Shown piece after piece: positions 54,735 to 64,000 of a stretch of 64,000 nt of DNA. The DNA lies in NCBI GenBank assembly GCA_003255025.1, contig QANY01013163.1:496001-560000 (forward strand). Direction: 5' to 3'. The DNA comes from Datisca glomerata. Lineage: Eukaryota; Streptophyta; Magnoliopsida; Cucurbitales; Datiscaceae. Made by a program: the position numbers and the translations under genes. Position 1 is the first letter of the stretch. The number at the start of each line of letters is the position of its first letter. Below the pieces are notes generated by a model, which did no database searches, had not been told where the DNA came from, and saw only the letters and a program-made list of their open reading frames with translations.

Positions 54735-55754
54735 TTGTCAACCTACTAAATAATACACAACAATTTCAGAACTAGATCTAAAAATTCTACAAATTAATCT
54801 ACAAATTTAAAGTTAATAACTACAATTTCATAATATATCAACTCATTCATAAATAAAATCTTACAAATTAAGAGTTTAAACGTGACATAATTGATGAAAT
54901 GCATCTAAAATTGAATAATTTCAAGATTTCAAGAACCCAAAACACATGAAAATCTAGGGTTTGAGAGAGATTAAAGAGAGATATTACAAAATTGATGACA
55001 TATATCCATATAATATTCATAAAAAAATTAACAATCTCAAGATTTGAAGAACAAATTTAAGAGATCAAAGGAGTTAGAAATATACCTAGGATTTGAGGAG
55101 TTTTTGCTAGTAATTTGAGATATTGAGAATTTTTTTATGAATGAAAGTGAGATAAGAGTGAAAGGGTGAAATTTTGATGAAATGATAGTAAACTCCGACC
55201 ACAATCGATGACAAATGACGGCGAGCTGAGGGGTTTCTTCTGTTCGCGGGCGTTTTCTTCGCCAAAGCAACTCTCTGCTTTCTGTCGTGTCTGTATGCGA
55301 GGAATATAAATGTATCGTTGAAGGCGTCTTTTATAAAACTCCTTCTACTATTAATGAAGGCGTATTTTATAAATACACCTTCTACTTTTGTGAAGACGAC
55401 TTTACAAAATACGCCTTCTACGTGACCTCATTTGTGGCCACGCCAGCACGAAGGCATCTTTGCAAAAGACGTCTTCGTCTTAGTTGTACATTTCCACCTT
55501 ACTTTTGGAATTTGTTTAAAAATAAAGTATTTTAATTATTATTTTTCAAATATACTATAGAATACTCAAAAATCCTTACATTTAGTGTGTTTGTGGACAT
55601 AAATTTTGTATACTTAAAATAACAATATTTAAAGACAAAAACTTAAAAAATGACAGTAAAGATAAAGCTAGCATTATTTCAACACGACAGAGATTAGTGG
55701 GAGATAGGTGGCAGCACTACCATATACTTTTAGAAATAGGCTCATGATTAGACC

Positions 55755-56500
55755 CTAGGTTGGCATAGTCTTCATCATGCAGTGGGTCCTGAAAATATGT
55801 GGAGCTGAACTCATCAAGATCGTGAGGGTCATCTGGTTCGGACGGTGGAACAAGAAGTTGGCTGAGCTTGGGAGAAAAACAGTCAGGCTGGGATTGAGTG
55901 TCCAGCTGACAGGATCTTGAGACTTAAATGGATATGGATCCTGAGGGTGAGAAGACAACAAACCACTGAAGATGAATGAGCGTTGGTACTCATGTAAAGC
56001 CGATGAGGAAGCTCTAGAGGATGCTTGTGGGCTAGAAGGGAATGACCCAAGGGGAAAACCATTATAGTCCATGTCGGTGGTGGATTCATTGAGACGTGTT
56101 AAGGTTTGACCCAATTGATCCATGAACCGTTTTTCATATTTGGGCCAAGAAGGAGAGGACTGCCAGAAATTAACATAGTTACGCATGTACAAGGTTCCAT
56201 CAACATAATGATCTTGTTCACGGTGGAAAGTGTAGAAACAGAAAAAAGGTTGTCTCTATTTCCGAGGAGTTGTCCATATATTGTATTCCGTGAGAATCTT
56301 GTGAAGCTGGCTTCGCCAGTATGGTAGTGGAGCAAACAGTTGAAGAAGAGTGACAAGTTGCGTATGGATATTAGCAGCATCATAAATATACTGGTAAATA
56401 GGATATGAAGGAAATCTGATGGCACAGTAATGAAAGGCAGATAGAGCGCAAAGATACCAGAGGATTTATTCTGGTATGACACATTTAATGAGAGGAACTA
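55755..56500 (-). pseudogene. Pararetrovirus C-terminal tail region, broken
   Basis: Overlapping minus-strand frames (56482-56099, 56192-55755) without a known enzyme motif; the second is Ser/Pro/Phe-rich. They follow the RNase H region and probably represent the degenerate end of the viral polyprotein or a small downstream ORF. Confidence 0.5.
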
Positions 56501-56553
56501 TGGTACAAGGGATGGCCATATCAAATGGTCAGGGAAATGGTGTGTTTGGGTTT

Positions 56554-56967
56554 TTACAAGTAACAGATGCAGCCAGTAAAACAAAATTTTGTGGCAAGAT
56601 TGTTGATCATAGTGGGATCATCAGGTTTAGGATCTGGAGGGAAAATGGTAGCAGGCATGCTGATCGGCATAGTGGGATTGGAGTGACGATCAGAAAGAGT
56701 AAGAATAAAGAGGGTCTGAGAAGAAGAGGAGCTGTCTTTCTGAGGTCGAGAGAGATAATCAGCAATGATATTCTGATGTCCTTTGAGATGATGAACTGAG
56801 AATTTATAGCGTGAGAACCAGTCTTTCCACCTGAGGAGTTGTTTATCAGAAAGAATTTTCCCTTTTGGATCAAGCATATCGGGGAATGACGTGAGGAGTT
56901 GTTTATAAAAAATGTTTGCCCTTATCTTCTTCAATGAAGATGGCCCCCCAATGGTCATCACTGGCAT
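56554..56967 (-). pseudogene. Pararetrovirus RNase H region, copy 1
   Basis: The frame contains a W-K-D-W-F-x-x-Y and V-H-H-L-K-G-x-x-N region ending in A-D-Y-L-S-R, the last catalytic Asp segment of caulimovirus RNase H. Compared with copy 2 (62026-62455), the middle of the domain is missing just upstream. The terminal part is Ser/Pro-rich. Confidence 0.85.
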
Positions 56968-57055
56968 CTGTCTGTAGGATACGCAATCCTGTGTCAGAAA
57001 TCTTTAATGGATAAGGATTTTGGGCAAAGTCTTTAAGGACTTTGATCGCCTTAGT

Positions 57056-57831
57056 TTAGGCAGGGCCCCAAGATGAGGGATTCTTTTTGAGAAGTTTGGA
57101 CAAGTGACTGGTGTATGTGGCTACATGAGGGATGAAATCTCTAAGATAATTAATGATGCCAAGGAACTGTTGGATTTGTTTGGCCGTTAAATCAGTATTG
57201 GGGAATTTGAGCAATTCAATGGCAATATGAGGACCTGGTTGGAATCTTCCATCTTCAAATATCATACCCATAAATTCAATACGGGTAGCCCCAATTTCGT
57301 CCTTCTTGGCAGAGAGCATAATCCCGTAATGTTTGATGAGATCAATAAATTGGGATAAGAGTTTATGAGAAGGTGAATCTTCGGAGAAGAGCAGAGAATG
57401 TCATCAATGTAAACCAAGGCACTGTGCAAAATGGGCTCAAACATTTGGGTCATGGCCTTTTAGAAGAGCGAAGGTGCTACTTTCAGGCCAAATGGCATGA
57501 CGGTTCACTGGTACTGGGCATTCGGTATACAGAAAGTAGTCTTATACTAGTCCTCAGGATGAATGCTTAACTGCCAAAACCCATCTTTTAGGTCAAACTT
57601 GGAGAATATCTTGGCCCGTTTGAGATGGACAGATAAAGTATTGGACTTTAGAAGAGGAAACTTATCATCTTGGAGAAACAGGTTGAGAGGCTTGTAGTCT
57701 ATCACCAACTTCTTTTTCTCACATTTGAGTTCAGCTCGTTTTTCAACATAAAATGCCTGACAGACCCAATCAGATTTCGTGGGCTCAATAAGCCCTTGCT
57801 GAAGAAGAGATGCACATTCTTCAGGATTCAT
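57056..57831 (-). pseudogene. Pararetrovirus reverse transcriptase region, frameshifted
   Basis: 57831-57547 carries the fingers/palm entry blocks of a caulimovirus RT, including the segment with the first catalytic Asp (F-D-L-K-D-G-F-W-Q). The YIDD box is intact at about 57415-57400 but in another frame (57453-57262). The thumb/connection part is in a third frame (57319-57056). At least two frameshifts therefore disrupt the enzyme. Confidence 0.9.
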
Positions 57832-57847
57832 GTAAGATCATCAGGAT

Positions 57848-58480
57848 TCATGCCAGGATGAGTGGCCTAGGAAGGATTGATGTCTTCCATACGTTTGAAT
57901 GGAAGACGAATAAAGAATGCGGGATTTTTTCATAGAGGGAAAGCATGGGAAAACTAGTCATACCTATCAGCACAGTAGGGAAGAATCTGGTCACAGAGAT
58001 AGGTATAAGTAGGAGGAACTTGTTGGAGCTCAAGGAGACTGGCAACAGGGATATAAGCACATAATAAACTTTTATACTGGATCCCAGTGGATAAAGTCTG
58101 AAATTTCTTGGTGCGGGAGAACATCAAAACCAATTAATATTTGCTGGGAAGATCATTGCTTAACACCTTAATCCAGAGAATGCAGTTTGGGAAAAAAAAT
58201 GAAGACCAATACGTCTTTTTGTAATCCACTCAATTTTTTAATAAACTGCCATTAGCAATAGAGAAATATTGATTATAAGGAACCCAATTTTCAGAAGGTA
58301 GAAGGCATAATTTCATGAATGTTCTGCAAGAGCCAGTATCTAAAAACCCAATGGCTGGAACAACTTTGGCAAATTTGTCTGCAAGAAGTCGGATTTCAAT
58401 ATGTGGTTTGATGGATACAACCTTCTCTTTGGGAGGGTCATGTAAGACCCCAAGAGATCCTAAGCAAAGGATGAGAGTAG
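57848..58480 (-). pseudogene. Pararetrovirus aspartic protease region, broken
   Basis: An Asp-Thr-Gly active-site triplet is encoded at 58340-58332 in a segment with the surrounding pattern of caulimovirus proteases. Stops follow within about 100 bp, and the stretch to the RT (58060-57848) is in another frame. Confidence 0.72.
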
Positions 58481-58679
58481 CCTTATCCGATGTGTCAGAG
58501 TCTCAAGAGGTGGCGAACTCAGATGAACAGTTGACCGCGTTGGAGGAATATGGAAAGACATATTGAGTGTCCTCATTGCGGTTCGCTTGTTCTTCCACAG
58601 CAGATTCAATATCTTCATCGTCTCAGAGGAGAAGCACTGTTTGTAGATGTTCCCGCATCTGAATATCTCTTTTGGTTTT

Positions 58680-59700
58680 ATGAGGACAGCTTTTTACAAA
58701 ATGTCAATTTTGACCACAGATGTAGCATTTGTCTGACTTGCGGGAGGAAGGATGTCTTTTCCTAAAATATCGAAGAAAAGGCTTGGTACGAGAGTGATGC
58801 CGGTGATCTGTCTTTTTACGAGATGGAAAACGGTGGATCTTTTCCCGTTTGTCCCGTCTGTGATCCTTGGAACATGAACAATCCTTTTGGGCATGGCATT
58901 TGAGCTTGAGATAGGATTTGGTACATGCCGATCAAAGTTTAGATTCCCCTTTGAGCATTCCCTTAAAAAACTTTTGTTGTTCACATAGTTTATCAAGGGT
59001 GGCCAATGCAATCTGATAGATCTCACAAAGGGAAATGTTCGTCATATCACGGCAAAGGGCATTAATGGGCCGATGTAGTTCAGGTTGTAATTCTTCAGGA
59101 AGAGAGGCAATGAACGTGTGCCGGAGGTTGACATCATTAGTTCCATGCAGCATATAAACTTGTCGAACATAAGTTGGAAATGTTTTTGTAAATCACAGCG
59201 TTCCAACGAACAACATTTCATTTCAAAAAAGTCTTGACGACTTCATTTGTCAATGAGTTGGAAATCCCCAATGAATTCCTTATGTAACATTCCCAAAAAG
59301 AGTGCCAACATCAGGGCTACGGGCTGTAATCAGCCGTTGATAAGGACTAAGACTTTGAAACCATTCTCTTAAAGTCCATGTGAATCGAGATAAAAACTCA
59401 GAGAGGACATCTTCGAGGGTCACATCTGGTTTAGACAGTTCTAAGTCAATCCAAGCACCAAATTCATGAAGACGATCATGCCATTTATTTGGAGGAAGAT
59501 CGTCAAAAGTAAACCAGGGGCCAGTCGTTGGTTTATATATGTTCCTCGAGTCTTGAAAATGTATTGGAGGAGGAAGATCATCAACATAGGGTTCTTCCTC
59601 GTCAATATCACCAGGTTGGACCATGGCAATAGTAGAAATATTAACTTGGCATGCCTCAGAAGGAAGACTAGAGGTATCATCAGTGCTGGAGGTATCAGTT
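58680..59700 (-). pseudogene. Pararetrovirus capsid region with zinc knuckle, broken
   Basis: Frames at 59624-59280 and 59153-58932 contain capsid-like helical sequence (a W-x-x-R-x-x-E-F-x-x-W segment, later an A-L-P-E-E-L type block). A CX2CX4HX4C knuckle is encoded near 58730-58690, after a His/Lys/Arg-rich stretch. Stops and frame jumps near 59280 and 58930 split the region. Confidence 0.8.
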
Positions 59701-60869
59701 TCTGAAACTGAATTGGAGAGACTTTGTAACGTCTGGATTGTCGGAGCAGGATCCAGATGAGCCTTTAATTTCTGAGATTGAGAAGGAGGACGGACTGGTA
59801 GAGCAAAGGGTTTCGTCGCATAGGAAGTTGAGGCCAGGGGAGTGGGATGGATCTGAACACCATGAGGTATCGAAGAAAGAGGAGCAGGCTGTACTGGGAG
59901 AGCTGCGGTTGTCGACCGAGATTTTCTGAGTTGTCTTCAAATGGGGTAAGATATTTTGAACAGATTATTGTAGTCTAAGACTTTAGGATAAGGCATGGGA
60001 GAAAAGAGATACCTAGGAGTTTGACTGCTCATGGGATAGGAAGGATATGGATCATAAAGAGCTTGAGATTTTTTCTTAGCCATATCTGCCTCTATCATGT
60101 AGAAATCTTGTTGAATATGGGAGAGTTCTTTCTCCTTTTTTCTGAATTCTGTGCTGATATAACCTTTTTTGACCAGTTGCTTTAACTCAGTATCTAAGTG
60201 CAGAGCTTTTGAAGCTAGCATATCCCGAAGCTGCTGAATTTGGTCTGAGATCTGCCCAACTTGAGTGGAGAGGGTGTCATATTGCAGATGTAGCTGATCT
60301 AGTTTAGTATCAAGCTTTGTGAGAATCTGATTTTGACACACATCATTTTCAGACTGCCAGTTAAACACCTCTTCAGCTGCAGGGAGAGACCTAGGTTCTC
60401 CTGTAGGAGTGATCTCGGTAGGAATGGAGAAAGGTCTGGTAGATACTTTCGTAGTCGGATTGGTACGTCTGATCAAAGGTGGAAAATCCTTGTCATATGA
60501 TTCCATCATGGCAAGGCAGGTGACGGTACTAGGAACAGAATGGACTGGAAGCACCGATGTTGGTTGCATGGATGGAAGAAGGTCTGTATGGTCAATTTCT
60601 TGGAGCAACTCATATAGAGAAAGTTGCTGAGAAGATACTAATGGCTGAGGGCAGACCCAATGAGTGCTCGAAGAACCATCTTGATCATTGTCGTCATAGT
60701 GATGATGGAATGCCTGGGAGCGACAAGACAACTTGTTGGGCTTCTTGCGGGTTGGAGGAGCCCTTTGATACCACGAGTCATCATCAGTATCTGTTTCTTC
60801 CCAAATAGGCTCATCATTCCCAATCAGGGTCGCATCTGTCTGGGGAAACATCCTAGATGAAATGTTCAT
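59695..60869 (-). pseudogene. Pararetrovirus coiled-coil ORF upstream of the capsid region
   Basis: A 310-codon frame (60869-59937) whose ATG overlaps the end of the movement-protein frame by 17 bp (60853-60869). The first half is Pro/Ser/Thr-rich; residues about 170-270 have heptad-like Leu/Gln/Asp spacing expected of a coiled coil. It stops at 59937 and a new frame (59940-59695) continues with acidic Ser-rich sequence towards the capsid, so the ORF was probably once part of a longer polyprotein. Role by analogy: virion-associated or capsid N-terminal region. Confidence 0.65.
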
Positions 60870-61725
60870 TTACATGAGACACATAACAGGGTTGAGCCAC
60901 ATGATCAATCCAGGCTATGAGAGGACAGCTGTGCGAGGGCGTGTAAGCAGGAGTGATAGTTAAAATACTTCTAGAAAACACAAGTCTGGAAGAAGAAGGC
61001 TCTGTTGTGCCAGGTCTGGCAAAGATGGTCTTAATGGTCCCGTCGGGGAGACGGTGCACCTGAGGAGGGGCAGAAGTATGAACATTGCATTGAATGGCAT
61101 GAAACTGGCGTTCATAGTTATTGATCCATTCGAGATGCATCAGTTGAGTGAGTTCGGCTTTGGAAATATGCTGAGGGATCTGGAAGATAGAAGTATCATC
61201 TGCTCTGTCAGAGACAGCAAAAAGGGCATATTGGATAGAATTGGGAAAATGAAGATCAAACGAGTGATTTTGGAGGCGATAAATGATTTGATGATGCAGG
61301 GTGGTCATAATGGCCCTGGAGCCTTGTTCTGCGCCTACAATCTGGACTTGAATTTTCAATCTCTGAGACAAAGTTGGGTCTGAAAGTTTAATATTAAAGT
61401 CAGGGGCAATGGTAAGAATGACAGTGTCATTACTGAGGGTGGTGAGAATGGAATCAATCATCGCATTACTATAAGATGTGAAAGTGGTGTCGAGGAGAGC
61501 AATCCGAGCAGTAGCGGCAATCCCTTTTCTACTATAGAGGGTCAAGGCAAGTCGGACAGCACCAACATGGAGGTGTGTGTAGCCTTGTGTCTGACAACCA
61601 TTAAGCAGTTCTTGAGGGATCTCAAGAGTGACATACTGTTCTGCGATGGTGGCTTGGAGACCACAATGGTCTAATTTTGTGGTTTGCACAATTTTCTTCA
61701 CATGAAGTGTGTAAGTAGATATCAA
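60853..61725 (-). pseudogene. Pararetrovirus movement protein (30K superfamily), largely open frame
   Basis: An open frame of about 290 codons with no internal stop. It contains the hydrophobic-strand-rich core with a conserved Asp (in ALLDTTF) and Gly-containing strands typical of caulimovirus 30K movement proteins, which modify plasmodesmata. The true start is unclear: the frame is open upstream of 61725 without a clear ATG, past a TATCAGAAC sequence resembling a primer-binding site (61729-61737 region). It is the best-preserved region of the insertion, but lies in a non-functional provirus. Confidence 0.78.
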
Positions 61726-61770
61726 AGTTCTGATACTACGAAGGACTCAATTTGACTGATGATAAAGGCT

Positions 61771-61947
61771 CTAAGGACTGAGAAATTGCAATTCTGTTTC
61801 CTGAATTCTGACATCTTTAGGGAGATGATGGATTTCAATCAGGTTCTCGATCTTATTTGTGATAGTTCGACGAATAGAAGGGGGGAGATCTTGAGGAGAG
61901 AAGGAAGAGGAAAGACGAATAGGTTCAAGGTTTGTGGAGTCACTCAT
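61771..61947 (-). pseudogene. Small leader ORF of the pararetrovirus
   Basis: A 58-codon frame starting MSDSTNLEPIRLSSSFS and ending just before the movement-protein region. It has no recognised domain. Its position matches the short or split first ORF before the movement protein in several caulimovirids. It may once have been fused to the movement-protein frame, separated now by a stop at 61771-61773. Confidence 0.5.
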
Positions 61948-62008
61948 TTTCTGGGGTTCTCCTTACGGTCCTATTTCTTATAATAAATTACCACGGGCTG
62001 TAAAAGTA

Positions 62009-62025
62009 TGACTATGATACCAGTA
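62009..62025 (-). promoter_or_regulatory. Primer-binding-site-like sequence at the pararetrovirus copy junction
   Basis: On the minus strand, TGGTATCATAGTC at the junction differs at few positions from the plant initiator-tRNA-Met binding site TGGTATCAGAGCC used by caulimovirids. It separates RNase H copy 2 from the leader. Confidence 0.55.
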
Positions 62026-62455
62026 AAACAGAGTTTTATGGCAAGATTATTGATCATAGTGGGACCATCAGGTTTAGGACCTGGAGGATAAATGGTAGCA
62101 GCAGACATGCTGATCGGCATTATGGGATTGGAGTGAGGATCAAAAAGTGTAAGAATAAAGAGGGTCTAAGAAGAAGAGGAGCTGTCTTTCTGAGGTCGAG
62201 AGAGATAATCAGCAATGATATTCTGATGTCCTTTGAGATGACAAGCTGAAAATTTATAACGTGAGAACCAATCTTTCCACTCGAGGAGTTGTTTATCAGA
62301 AGAATTTTTCCTTTTGGATCAAACATTTTGGGGAATGACGTGTTGACCATCTCGACAGTAAATTCATACGGGCTGAGATAAAAACTGAATTTTTCAATCC
62401 CCTTTTTGACTGTTAGGATCTCTTTATAGGAATTTCAAAATTCATGATGATAAAG
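62026..62455 (-). pseudogene. Second RNase H fragment of the pararetrovirus (tandem copy)
   Basis: 62026-62347 is closely similar to 56575-56895. Further upstream (62450-62350) it reads the preceding RNase H part (SYKEILTVKKGIEKF, FYLSPYEF), absent from copy 1. It carries its own frame breaks. The two copies therefore come from separate viral genomes or from a head-to-tail repeat trimmed to this piece. Confidence 0.85.
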
Positions 62456-62968
62456 AGTAGATTGACTTGAAATGACAATTCAAGAACATTTATGTGACCA
62501 AAAATCGTGGAAATCACTGGATCCTCTCTTGAGATTAACATTGTGACTCTGATCAGCTTGATAAGAATATCTTCAAAATATTGTCTCTTGGATTCAAGGG
62601 TGAATTTCCCAATCCTCACCTTGTCCCAGAGAAAAAGAAAGAAAATAACTCTTCAATGTTACCATCTTCCTAATTAGACTTGCATTCGCCTGGATGCTCT
62701 CATTGTCTCGCAAACTTGGATACCCAAAATAGTTGTCACATTACATTCGAAGTTATACTGATTTGCTGGTGGCCGTAGCCAGAACTTGTTGATATATGGT
62801 TGTTATAAAATTTCATCAAGCGCAAGCGGATTCTCAAGGTTCTTTTATATTCCACTGGCCAAGTCATAATTGAAGACAAAAAAGAACAAATCCAAATATT
62901 TCCCACTTAATCTATACATTAATCAGATCAAAACTTATGTACTAATAAAAAAATAAAAGATGGATCGA
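62456..62968 (-). other. Junction and probable 3' UTR of MED15a
   Basis: No conserved coding region. Sequence from about 62640 to the stop codon at 62969 is likely the MED15a 3' UTR. A short minus frame (62619-62413) overlaps the viral fragment and is not assigned. The exact boundary between viral and host DNA is not visible. Confidence 0.45.
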
Positions 62969-64000
62969 TCATACAGCACTCAAACAGCTTTCCCAAGTCC
63001 CATATTTAGAGCTGAAGCTGCCTCCACCACTCTGTTGGGCATACTCAGAAATAATAGCACGAGCGCAAACATCCCAAGTTCTGGCTATCTCCCCTAAAGA
63101 CATTGGTTGTGATAGAGCTCGGAGAGATATGCTAAATCTTGATTTAGCCTTTACTGAAAGATCTTCATGCTCCTTACTGCCATGCAGAACACGATATTAT
63201 CAAAATTTATCAAGCTACTTCTCATTTTGTCAACAGAATAGTTAAAATCAATATCTATACCTATCCTGAAAAGGTTTGAGTACTGAATAGCACACCTTGC
63301 ATTCGAAATGGAAATTTTGGTGAGTGTGTGACGCTAAGATGTGGAATAATTACTTATAAATCCTGTTGTTGATGAATTTGAACAAGGACTAGCAAAAACT
63401 AATAGACAAAGCTTCAAACACATTCACGACTGAATGCTCTAATAACGATTCAAAGGAAAAAAAACCCATGTCTATAAAGGTATACTTCAAACATCTATGT
63501 TTTAACGCATTACTGTTAATTGAGTGATTTGCATACAAAAGATTCCAAGAAAGAATAGTATCCCCTAAAGTAATCAATATGTAGAAATGCCCAGTATCCT
63601 CACCTGACTTCAACAGGAAACTTGTCTAAGAGTATAGGAGAGCAATTTGGATAATTTGTAGGAACAAGCAACCGTAGAGGCTGAATTGGTGGCTGCACAA
63701 AAATAAGACATGGATAAATAAAGAGATAAAAGAATGCAAATAAATAAGAACCGACTTTATAGAGGGAATGCCCACCATTTGTGCTGAAGCATATTGTGAT
63801 TTTAAGTTTGGACTGAGAGCAACAGCATTATAAGTGCATTTGACTATGGTTCCCTCACCCCCCTCAGCAGAAGCAGCTGCCGCAGTTGAATCAGTATCTT
63901 CATCACTGATATCAACAACTGTGTCTATAAGTCGTTGATTAATTTCCTTTATTTCTTCCAAGAGAGCATGATTAGCCTGGAGCAGGTGCAACATAATCCC
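62969..64000 (-). CDS. MED15A: Mediator of RNA polymerase II transcription subunit 15a, C-terminal exons (partial)
   Basis: Three exons on the minus strand: 64000-63776 (75 codons, phase 0 out), 63692-63604 (89 bp) and 63176-62969 with the stop TGA at 62971-62969. Introns are 63775-63693 and 63603-63177, both GT-AG; all phases agree. The product reads [20 protein letters not shown] at about 63973-63914, then an Ala/Glu/Gly stretch, [34 protein letters not shown], and finally [20 protein letters not shown] and [16 protein letters not shown]. This is the conserved C-terminus of plant MED15a, a Mediator tail subunit that links activators to Pol II. The N-terminal KIX domain and Gln-rich middle lie beyond the window. 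The frame extending past 63776 to 63626 is intron read-through. Confidence 0.93.

Larger units (their letters stand above)
53001..55583 (-). mobile_element. Mutator-like element B with transposase and PMD remnants
   Basis: It begins GGGGTAATTTCTGGCTTTAATG, nearly the same as element A from 50363, and its right end (55310-55583) matches A's right end. It encodes on the minus strand the transposase N-terminus (54734-54360), a MULE catalytic-core fragment (54366-54142) and a PMD C-terminal part (54055-53780), so the gene order is transposase then PMD. The inverted repeats carry several AAGACGTCTTTTGCAAAGACG palindromes. The 9-bp AGTGTGTTT occurs just outside A's left end (50349-50357) and B's right end (55584-55592), as if both form one unit. 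Confidence 0.8.
55740..62455 (-). mobile_element. Endogenous pararetrovirus (Caulimoviridae), degraded, with partial tandem copy
   Basis: On the minus strand, in viral gene order: small leader ORF, movement protein, a coiled-coil ORF, capsid region with zinc knuckle, aspartic protease, reverse transcriptase, RNase H, and a C-terminal tail. There are no LTRs and no integrase, and a 30K-type movement protein is present, which separates it from Ty3/gypsy. Frameshifts and stops occur in every enzymatic region, and the RNase H region is internally deleted, so this copy cannot express a working replicase. A second RNase H fragment (62026-62455) abuts the leader. The genus is uncertain; a Petuvirus/Florendovirus-like position is a guess from gene order. 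Confidence 0.88.

Noticed and set aside
55740..62455. Ty3/gypsy retrotransposon as the source of the RT and RNase H
   Set aside because: No LTRs or integrase, and a 30K-type movement protein plus caulimovirid gene order are present.
63626..63775. Extension of the MED15a frame past 63776
   Set aside because: A GT donor at 63775 and the phase-compatible downstream exons show this is intron read-through.

Overview
This is nuclear DNA of a flowering plant, most likely a eudicot. It is AT-rich, has long stretches without genes, spliced genes with GT-AG introns, and a dense, nested population of plant retroelements and DNA transposons. A cucurbit would fit the style of the repeats, but that is only an impression. 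Three conserved host genes are supported: an RZ-1-type RRM plus zinc-knuckle glycine-rich RNA-binding protein (+, 43.0-44.8 kb), a one-exon vacuolar iron transporter homolog of the VTL/nodulin-21 type (-, 47.3-48.0 kb), and the last three coding exons of Mediator subunit 15a (-, 63.0-64.0 kb, running off the window). A fourth small gene (+, 12288-12479, 63 codons) is plausible but not recognised. The host genes are unrelated to each other and form no operon-like unit.

Left third (1-26 kb). A dispersed repeat family occurs at about 1.2-1.8 kb, 6.2-6.5 kb and 9.2/11.2 kb. A degenerate Ty1/copia element lies at 3.44-6.12 kb, deleted from integrase to the 3' LTR. A LINE remnant on the minus strand covers about 6.7-8.4 kb. 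A 1.93-kb Mutator-like element (9262-11195) carries fragments of a U-box E3 ligase gene, so it is a Pack-MULE; it sits in a repeat copy whose unoccupied relative is at 1.6 kb. A very degenerate Athila-like Ty3/gypsy element spans 13.5-16.3 kb. A near full-length but frameshifted L1-type LINE (19726-25499) has an exact 12-bp target-site duplication.

Middle (26.5-42.8 kb). This is a three-level nest. An outer element with long terminal inverted repeats and AGGGGTGT ends contains about 1.8 kb packed with roughly 38 short near-palindromes, the most unusual structure in the window. Its right inverted repeat is split by a 12.65-kb LTR element (30054-42704, duplication ACGGG) that has no visible pol and several unrelated minisatellites (LARD-like). 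That element is in turn split by a 5.36-kb Ty3/gypsy element on the minus strand (34815-40172, duplication TAAGT) with a large pol deletion and a long GATAA-type microsatellite.

Right part (50-62.5 kb). Two adjacent Mutator-like elements on the minus strand each combine MULE transposase remnants with Plant Mobile Domain (MAIN-like) coding fragments, and have palindrome-rich inverted repeats. Next comes an endogenous pararetrovirus (Caulimoviridae) on the minus strand with movement protein, capsid, protease, reverse transcriptase and RNase H regions, all in broken frames, plus a second RNase H fragment joined head-to-tail at a primer-binding-site-like sequence. It lies immediately downstream of the MED15a gene.

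All calls come from reading the sequence and from remembered family motifs. No alignment, database search or expression data were available.
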